Part shown: one piece after another, positions 50,792-55,283 of the stretch
How positions within the stretch are numbered: the first letter of the stretch is position 1
How the letters are laid out: the number at the start of each line of letters is the position of its first letter
Assembly: GCA_009783885.1 (NCBI GenBank)
Contig: WRCN01000013.1
Coordinates: forward strand, 1-55,283
Length of the DNA stretch: 55,283 nucleotides
Source: Bacteroidales bacterium
Lineage (GTDB): Bacteria; Bacteroidota; Bacteroidia; Bacteroidales; P3
Direction of reading: 5' to 3'
Translations under genes and position numbers: made by a program
Notes under the pieces: model-generated
Database searches by the model: none
Told to the model about the DNA's origin: nothing
Seen by the model: only the letters and a program-made list of their open reading frames with translations

Positions 50792-51739
50792 ATGGATTGG
50801 ATGCGTCAGGGCGTCAAGTCGTGTTGGTACATGTTTAAATTCATGATACCGATTTCGATTGTAGTGAAAATTTTGCAAGAAACTGGACTTATTGTGCATA
50901 TTGGTAATGCGCTTTCACCGTTGATGAAACTCATGGGTTTACCGGGAGAAATGGGTTTGGTGTGGGCATCGTCGATGATAGGAAATATTTATGGCGGATT
51001 GGTTGCTTATTTGCAAATTGCACCTAACCTTGAACAACCGCTAACCATTGCACAAGTGACGGTTTTAAGTACCATTATTTTGATTGCGCATACATTTTTA
51101 ATTGAGTTGGTAGTAACGCAAAGAGCCGGAGCAAAAATTTTGCCGATGTTCATTATTCGCTTTGGATTTGGCTTTTTGGCGGGCGTGTTGATGTATTGGA
51201 CGTATCATTTTTTAGATGTTTTGCAAGGTTATCCGGAAGTTATAAACACCGTGCTAATGGGAAAAAAAGACCCAACGTTATTGGAATGGGGGATTACTCA
51301 ACTAAAAAGCTATGGCTTTCTTTTCCTTTGGATTACTGCGCTCATTATTCTTTTGGATATTCTCAAACGCACCGGAATTATTGACAAAATCAATGGTTGG
51401 TTAGCTCCGATTTTGCGAATTTTGGGTATAGGAAAAGATGTGATCCCGATTACAGTTATAGGAATGACGTTGGGTTTGGCGTATGGCGGTGCTTTAATTA
51501 TCAACGGTGTTAATCAAGACGGATTGAAAAAGCGTGATGTATTATATGCATTGGTACTGATGGCCATTTGCCACAGCATTATTGAAGATTCATTATTGTT
51601 GATGTCGGTAGGTGCACACTACACGGGGGTGTTTGTTTTTCGAATTGTTTTTGCGTTGATTATAACCTATATTTTTGTGAAAATAACGTCGAAATGGAGT
51701 GAGGAAAAAATGGCAAAGTGGTTTTATGCCAAAAATTGA
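50792..51739 (+). CDS. Nucleoside recognition (gate) domain membrane protein
   Basis: 315 residues from ATG 50792; GTG 50768 is an alternative. Two nucleoside-recognition units, each with several helices: MIPISIVVKILQETG...LPGEMGLVWASSMIGNIYGG and TALIILLDILKRTGIIDKI...VIGMTLGLAYGGALI. This duplicated SpmA/SpmB-like arrangement occurs in transporters of uncertain substrate and in FeoB gates. ICHSIIEDSLLLMSVGAH near the end is a typical polar membrane stretch. Substrate not known. Confidence 0.82.
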   Translation: MDWMRQGVKSCWYMFKFMIPISIVVKILQETGLIVHIGNALSPLMKLMGLPGEMGLVWASSMIGNIYGGLVAYLQIAPNLEQPLTIAQVTVLSTIILIAHTFLIELVVTQRAGAKILPMFIIRFGFGFLAGVLMYWTYHFLDVLQGYPEVINTVLMGKKDPTLLEWGITQLKSYGFLFLWITALIILLDILKRTGIIDKINGWLAPILRILGIGKDVIPITVIGMTLGLAYGGALIINGVNQDGLKKRDVLYALVLMAICHSIIEDSLLLMSVGAHYTGVFVFRIVFALIITYIFVKITSKWSEEKMAKWFYAKN

Positions 51740-51774
51740 TTTTTTTTTGTATCTTTGCAATCAAAAAATAAAAC

Positions 51775-52908
51775 ATGAACCCTATTCAAATGGTTGACCT
51801 AAAAAGTCAATACCAAAAAATCAAACCCGAAGTAGACAAAGGCATTCAAGAAGTTTTAGATACTTGTGCATTCATCAATGGTCCGGCGGTAAAACGATTT
51901 CAAGAAAATTTAGAAAAGTACCTTAATGTCAAACACGTAATTCCTTGTGCTAACGGTACAGATGCACTGCAAGTGGCGATGATGGCGCTTGATTTGAAAC
52001 CCGGTGATGAGGTTATTACCACAACGTTCACTTTTGTGGCAACTGCTGAAGTCATTGCTTTATTAGGATTAACGCCTGTTTTAGTGGATGTTGACCCTCA
52101 CTTTTTCAATATTGATATTAACGCAATTGAAAAAGCAATTACGCCGAAAACTAAAGCTATTGTGCCTGTGCATTTGTTTGGACAATCTGCCGATATGGAA
52201 GGCATTATGCACTTAGCGAACAAGCACAATTTATTTGTGATTGAAGATGCGTGTCAGGCAATAGGCGCGGATTTCATTTATCCGGACGGACGCAAACAAA
52301 AAGTGGGAACAATTGGAGATGTCGGTTGTGTATCGTTTTTTCCGTCGAAAAATCTCGGTTGTTATGGCGACGGAGGCGCCCTCTTTACCAATGATGATAC
52401 CCTTGCTGAAAAACTTCGCATGATTGTAAATCATGGTATGAAAGTGCGTTATTATCACGATGAGATCGGCGTAAACTCTCGCCTTGACAGCATTCAAGCC
52501 GTAGTTTTAGATGCCAAACTCAAGCATTTAGATACGTACAACAAAAATCGTGAAAACGCTGCAGCCTACTATTCATCGGCGTTTTCAAAAAGCGACAAAC
52601 TCACTGTTCCTGCGTTGGCCAAAAACTCAACACACGTTTTTCATCAATATACATTGCAATTGCACGAACATATTAATCGCGACGAACTCATCAAACACCT
52701 TACTGATAAAGGCATTCCGGCGATGATTTATTACCCGGTTCCACTTCATCAACAAAAAGCTTATCTTGATCCTCGTTACAAAGAAGGCGATTTTCCTGTT
52801 TCCGAAAAATTAGCAAAAACCGTGATGAGTTTGCCAATGCACTCGGAACTCGACAACAAGCAATTGGAATATATTACAAGCGCTGTACTTGAAAAGGTCG
52901 AAGGTTAA
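51775..52908 (+). CDS. DegT/DnrJ/EryC1/StrS-family aminotransferase
   Basis: 377 residues, PLP-dependent sugar aminotransferase. Key sites: ANGTDALQVAMMAL, EDACQAIGA (Asp binding the PLP ring), FFPSKNLGCYGDGGA with the Schiff-base Lys, and NSRLDSIQAVVLDAKL. Such enzymes aminate nucleotide-linked keto-sugars for surface polysaccharides; the sequence looks close to the WbpE/ArnB-like branch, but no other sugar genes flank it. The -7 element TATCTTTG is at 51750-51757. An AT-rich inverted repeat follows the stop and precedes tRNA-Arg. Confidence 0.93.
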   Translation: MNPIQMVDLKSQYQKIKPEVDKGIQEVLDTCAFINGPAVKRFQENLEKYLNVKHVIPCANGTDALQVAMMALDLKPGDEVITTTFTFVATAEVIALLGLTPVLVDVDPHFFNIDINAIEKAITPKTKAIVPVHLFGQSADMEGIMHLANKHNLFVIEDACQAIGADFIYPDGRKQKVGTIGDVGCVSFFPSKNLGCYGDGGALFTNDDTLAEKLRMIVNHGMKVRYYHDEIGVNSRLDSIQAVVLDAKLKHLDTYNKNRENAAAYYSSAFSKSDKLTVPALAKNSTHVFHQYTLQLHEHINRDELIKHLTDKGIPAMIYYPVPLHQQKAYLDPRYKEGDFPVSEKLAKTVMSLPMHSELDNKQLEYITSAVLEKVEG

Positions 52909-52970
52909 AGGTCAAAGTTAAAAGATTTGTTAAAATTCCACCTTTTACCTTTCGCCTTTTACCGTTTTTT
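52908..52970 (+). terminator. Imperfect hairpin plus T-tract after the aminotransferase
   Basis: aggttaaaggtcaaagttaaaag and ccttttacctttcgcctttt are roughly complementary, then gtttttt. It ends directly at tRNA-Arg. Confidence 0.5.
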
Positions 52971-53042
52971 GGCTCTGTAGTTCAATGGATAGAACGAAAG
53001 TTTCCTAAACTTTAAATTCGGGTTCGATTCCCGGCGGAGCTA
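52971..53042 (+). tRNA. tRNA-Arg (anticodon CCU)
   Basis: 72 nt. Acceptor GGCTCTG/CGGAGCT with two wobble pairs and A discriminator; D-arm TTCAATGGATAGAA; anticodon stem AAAGT/ACTTT around TTCCTAA (anticodon CCT); T-arm CGGGTTCGATTCCCG. CCA is not encoded. The next base is the stop codon of the convergent regulator. Confidence 0.94.
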
Positions 53043-54200
53043 CTATCCAACATAACATTTAACATCCTTATCCGTAATCGTTTTATCGCAAAGAATAACT
53101 AAGCGTTCAACGATATTTCGAAGTTCTCTTACATTCCCTGTCCAAGTTCGTTTTGACAATTCTTGTAAAGCTTTTTCGGATATAGATAAATTAGGCTTCC
53201 CTTGACTTTTACAAATTTCATTTATAAAGTGATTAACTAACTTTGGTAAATCGCTTATACGAGAATTTAGGTTAGGAAGCTTCAAAATAATGACAGAAAT
53301 TCTATGAAAAAGATCTTCTCGGAAGTTTCCTGCGGCAATTTCGGCTGTCAAATCTTTATTTGTAGCAGTTATAACTCGCACATTTACAGAAATATCTTTT
53401 TCGCCTCCCACACGAGTAATTTTATTTTCTTGAAGTGCTCTTAAAACTTTAGCTTGAGCCGATAGACTCATGTCGCCGATTTCGTCTAAAAACAAGGTTC
53501 CGCCATTAGCTTGTTCGAAAAATCCTTTACGTTGTTTGATCGCAGAGGTGAACGAACCTTTTTCGTGACCAAAAAGTTCGCTTTCAATTAATTCTGATGG
53601 AATTGCGGCACAATTCACTTCGATAAGCGGATGGTCGGCTCGCAAACTCTGATTGTGAATGCGTCTCGCCAAAAGTTCTTTTCCGGTGCCGCTTTCGCCG
53701 CAAATCAGTACGCGCGCATCGGAAGGCGCGGCTTTGTCGGCCATACTCAAAATGGCTTTCATTTCGGGATTGTCGCCGATAATTTCGTCGGATTTTTGAA
53801 TTTTGGTTTTCAAAATTTTGGTTTCGGCCACCAATTTTTTTTTCTCCAAAGCGTTGCGAACACTAACTAATAAGCGATTTAAATCCAATGGTTTTTCGAT
53901 GAAATCATAAGCCCCTTTTTTCAAGGCATCAACAGCTGTATCAATAGTTCCGTGTCCGGAAATCATAATAACAGGTGGTATATCAACGAAAGTTTTCACT
54001 TGTTCCAAAAATTCCAAACCATCCATCTGAGGCATTTTGATGTCGCAAAAAATGACATCAAATGCTGTATGTTTTAAAATTTCGAGTGCTTTTATTGCAC
54101 TTTCGGCTTCTTCGACGTGATAATGTTCATATTCCAAAATATCACGAAGACTCGCCCGAATGGCGCGCTCATCGTCTATAATCAGTATTTTTTGATTCAT
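53043..54200 (-). CDS. NtrC-family sigma-54 activator lacking the C-terminal HTH
   Basis: 385 residues. Receiver domain (1-120) with D9-D10 and phospho-acceptor Asp in VIFCDIKMPQMDG; AAA+ domain (about 140-375) with Walker A GESGTGKE, ELFGHEKGSFTSA (the GAFTGA loop as GSFTSA), GGTLFLDEIGDM (Walker B) and RTWTGNVRELRN. The protein ends about ten residues later (TITDKDVKCYVG) with no Fis-type HTH. GSFTSA is known to me from Bacteroidota homologues. Its stop touches tRNA-Arg. It may activate sigma-54 RNA polymerase without DNA binding, or through a partner. Confidence 0.92.
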   Translation of the reverse strand: MNQKILIIDDERAIRASLRDILEYEHYHVEEAESAIKALEILKHTAFDVIFCDIKMPQMDGLEFLEQVKTFVDIPPVIMISGHGTIDTAVDALKKGAYDFIEKPLDLNRLLVSVRNALEKKKLVAETKILKTKIQKSDEIIGDNPEMKAILSMADKAAPSDARVLICGESGTGKELLARRIHNQSLRADHPLIEVNCAAIPSELIESELFGHEKGSFTSAIKQRKGFFEQANGGTLFLDEIGDMSLSAQAKVLRALQENKITRVGGEKDISVNVRVITATNKDLTAEIAAGNFREDLFHRISVIILKLPNLNSRISDLPKLVNHFINEICKSQGKPNLSISEKALQELSKRTWTGNVRELRNIVERLVILCDKTITDKDVKCYVG

Positions 54201-54256
54201 GAAACAAGTCTAATAAACATATATTACCTTACAAAGGTACGAATTTCTCTTGAACT

Positions 54257-54646
54257 TTAAATTTTTTGCTTAACAATATCAATAAAATCTCGAACCGTTT
54301 TTCTTAACCCTTCCGCTGTGTCGGCATCAAAATCAAACATATCGCCATAATCGCCTTTGTGTCGCCAATCCATTAAATCGGAAAATGTTTTGAAAAAATC
54401 CATCGAAATAATATCTGTTTTTACGAAATGTTTTGCAAATTCCGTTTTCATTCCGGAGTGCGATTTTGAAAAAATTTCGTGTTTCAATAAAAGTGCGGAA
54501 ACGATATAAAAAACTGCATAATAATATCGATTTATAGCAGCATTGTAAGAGCCGTTATCTGTCAACAAACAAGCATCTTTGTAGGCTTCTTCTGATTTTG
54601 CAATCCGATATGCGATGTATTCAGAATACTGTTGCTGTTCATTCAT
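54257..54646 (-). CDS. HEPN-domain protein (partner of the MNT protein)
   Basis: 129 residues from ATG 54646, overlapping the nucleotidyltransferase stop by 4 nt. All-helical, with INRYYYAVFYIVSALLLKH and a conserved late motif LMDWRHKGDYGDMFDF of the PF05168-type HEPN. The RNase signature Rx4-6H is not seen; instead there is R-x4-DY. HEPN and minimal nucleotidyltransferases (MNT) form toxin-antitoxin-like pairs. A longer frame to 54709 would lie within the upstream gene. Confidence 0.85.
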   Translation of the reverse strand: MNEQQQYSEYIAYRIAKSEEAYKDACLLTDNGSYNAAINRYYYAVFYIVSALLLKHEIFSKSHSGMKTEFAKHFVKTDIISMDFFKTFSDLMDWRHKGDYGDMFDFDADTAEGLRKTVRDFIDIVKQKI

Positions 54647-54957
54647 AACAAAATCCCTTCCTTGCTGATATTTGTGTATAATGGCGTAACTGCATACTTT
54701 GTATTCCATTCGTTTGACGGATATACTAAGGTTGAAATGGCTTGGTCGTATTTGAGTTCCAAATCTATCAATTCGTGGCGAAAACGCTGTTCATCGGCGA
54801 TCGAAACGTTGTCTTTATCTACCAAAATTAACAAATCCCAATCCGAATCATCTCTCGCTGTTTGCCTTGCTCGTGAACCGTACAAATACACTTGCGCCGA
54901 TTTATCTACGGAGTGAACTTTATTTTTGATATTTTCTATGAATGTTGGTGTTGTCAT
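54643..54957 (-). CDS. Minimal nucleotidyltransferase (MNT), NTP_transf_2 fold
   Basis: 104 residues. The NTase signature is YLYGSRARQTARDDSDWDLL (G27-S28, D39 and D41). In HepT/MntA-type pairs the MNT protein can AMPylate and neutralise its HEPN partner. It is first in the operon, with promoter 54982-55012 and a 4 nt overlap with the HEPN gene. Only the first of the usual catalytic regions is clear; the third Asp is probably in LELKYDQAI. Confidence 0.87.
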   Translation of the reverse strand: MTTPTFIENIKNKVHSVDKSAQVYLYGSRARQTARDDSDWDLLILVDKDNVSIADEQRFRHELIDLELKYDQAISTLVYPSNEWNTKYAVTPLYTNISKEGILL

Positions 54958-54981
54958 TTTCTGAACGTTGTGTTTTTTTTA

Positions 54982-55012
54982 CAAAGTTACAAAATTTTTC
55001 GCAAAGCTACAA
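54982..55012 (-). promoter_or_regulatory. Promoter of the MNT-HEPN pair
   Basis: Minus strand: TAACTTTG 54989-54982, TTG 55012-55010, 20 bp. Confidence 0.6.
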
Positions 55013-55086
55013 TAAAATTCCCAAATAAAAAACTTAAAAATTCTTAAAAAGTGTTAAATTTTCCATTGATATTTCAAAATTTTCCG

Positions 55087-55094
55087 TATATTTG
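55087..55094 (+). promoter_or_regulatory. -7 element upstream of the right-edge RNA
   Basis: TATATTTG, the first of two tandem -7 elements. A 10-codon frame (55130-55162) and the hairpin tgcgta-gtgaa-tacgca (55140-55156) follow it. Confidence 0.45.
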
Positions 55095-55158
55095 CAGTCA
55101 AAATCATAACCAAAAATCAAATCTTGCCTATGAAAAATTTGCGTAGTGAATACGCACA

Positions 55159-55190
55159 TTGAAAAACGTACATACAAAGTTATATCTTTG
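55159..55190 (+). promoter_or_regulatory. Promoter of the right-edge structured RNA
   Basis: TTG 55159-55161, 21 bp, TATCTTTG 55183-55190. A transcript from it would start within a few bases of the first hairpin arm. Confidence 0.55.
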
Positions 55191-55194
55191 TTTC

Positions 55195-55283
55195 CGAAAC
55201 CTGAGAACTTTCGAAACTACACAAAAAGGTATGCTCGCAGAAATGCGGGCTTGCTTATTCTTGTGTAAAGGTTTCTCAGGACC
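55195..55283 (+). ncRNA. Candidate structured RNA or leader (continues past the window?)
   Basis: Closing stem cctgagaa (near 55200) with ttctcagg (near 55273); second stem cttt/aaag and acacaa/ttgtgt; internal hairpin gctcgca-gaaa-tgcgggc with a GNRA tetraloop. No open frame. I do not recognise it as tmRNA, 6S, SRP, RNase P or a known riboswitch; it might be a mRNA leader of the next gene. Confidence 0.5.

Noticed and set aside
55130..55162. 10-codon frame between the two right-edge -7 elements
   Set aside because: Overlaps a hairpin and lacks a clear RBS; coding cannot be claimed.
1..55283. CRISPR array, prophage or integron
   Set aside because: No regularly spaced direct repeats, cas genes, phage structural genes or integrase were seen; the single ORF6N gene is not enough for a prophage.

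Overview
The window reads as chromosomal DNA of an AT-rich Bacteroidota bacterium, probably Bacteroidales-like. The grounds are: a short RpoD (288 aa); the Bacteroidota promoter pattern (TTTG or TTG, about 20 bp, then TAnnTTTG) before at least 18 transcripts; type IX secretion (T9SS) cargo with C-terminal sorting domains; Bacteroidota families such as DUF4175, DUF3667 and an Hc1-like histone; and almost no Shine-Dalgarno sequences. No phage, transposase or CRISPR array is visible.

Layout. 1-6810 (minus): a gingipain-like C25 protease running off the left edge, a bile-acid/Na symporter family protein, rpoD and an HtrA protease. 7026-15850 (plus): a DapF-like protein lacking its catalytic residues, a GNAT acetyltransferase, gltX, an ORF6N protein, a ClC channel, purB, three very small proteins and gcvT. 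15922-23125: a broken S41 protease, a TPR histidine kinase with its response regulator, and a divergent run of envelope genes (OmpA-like protein, two lipoproteins, a broken T9SS-secreted repeat protein). 23363-36180: a lytic transglycosylase, DAHP synthase-chorismate mutase, a lipoprotein-like metallopeptidase, era, a membrane protein, rdgB, mutS and mnmG. 36304-46255: bfd-ferritin, ybeY with two parS sites, a DUF4175 giant, a coiled-coil lipoprotein, deoC-lutB-rpiB, an AT-rich oriC-like gap and nadA. 46373-55283: an Hc1-like histone, DUF2461, tRNA-Leu(UAG), mnmD, a MATE transporter, DUF3667, a nucleoside-gate membrane protein, a DegT aminotransferase, tRNA-Arg(CCU), an NtrC-type regulator without HTH, a HEPN-MNT pair and a structured RNA at the right edge.

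The most unusual signal is a set of palindromic repeats. They lie between genes and also inside four conserved enzymes (RdgB, MutS, DeoC, MnmD) as in-frame insertions of about 20 codons. RdgB and MutS carry the same repeat in the same physical orientation but read it on opposite strands, so the peptides differ completely. This resembles the Rickettsia palindromic elements. Two intergenic copies enclose near-perfect 17-19 bp hairpins of unrelated sequence. Two further signals suggest proximity to the replication origin: two perfect ParB-binding parS sites at ybeY, and a 450 bp AT-rich divergent gap with DnaA-box-like TGTTGATAA motifs about 7 kb away.

Much of the rest is housekeeping for translation and tRNA modification (gltX, mnmG, mnmD, ybeY, era, two tRNAs), DNA and nucleotide quality control (mutS, rdgB, purB, deoC, rpiB), iron storage, and envelope functions. 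All family assignments come from reading motifs by eye; no searches were run.
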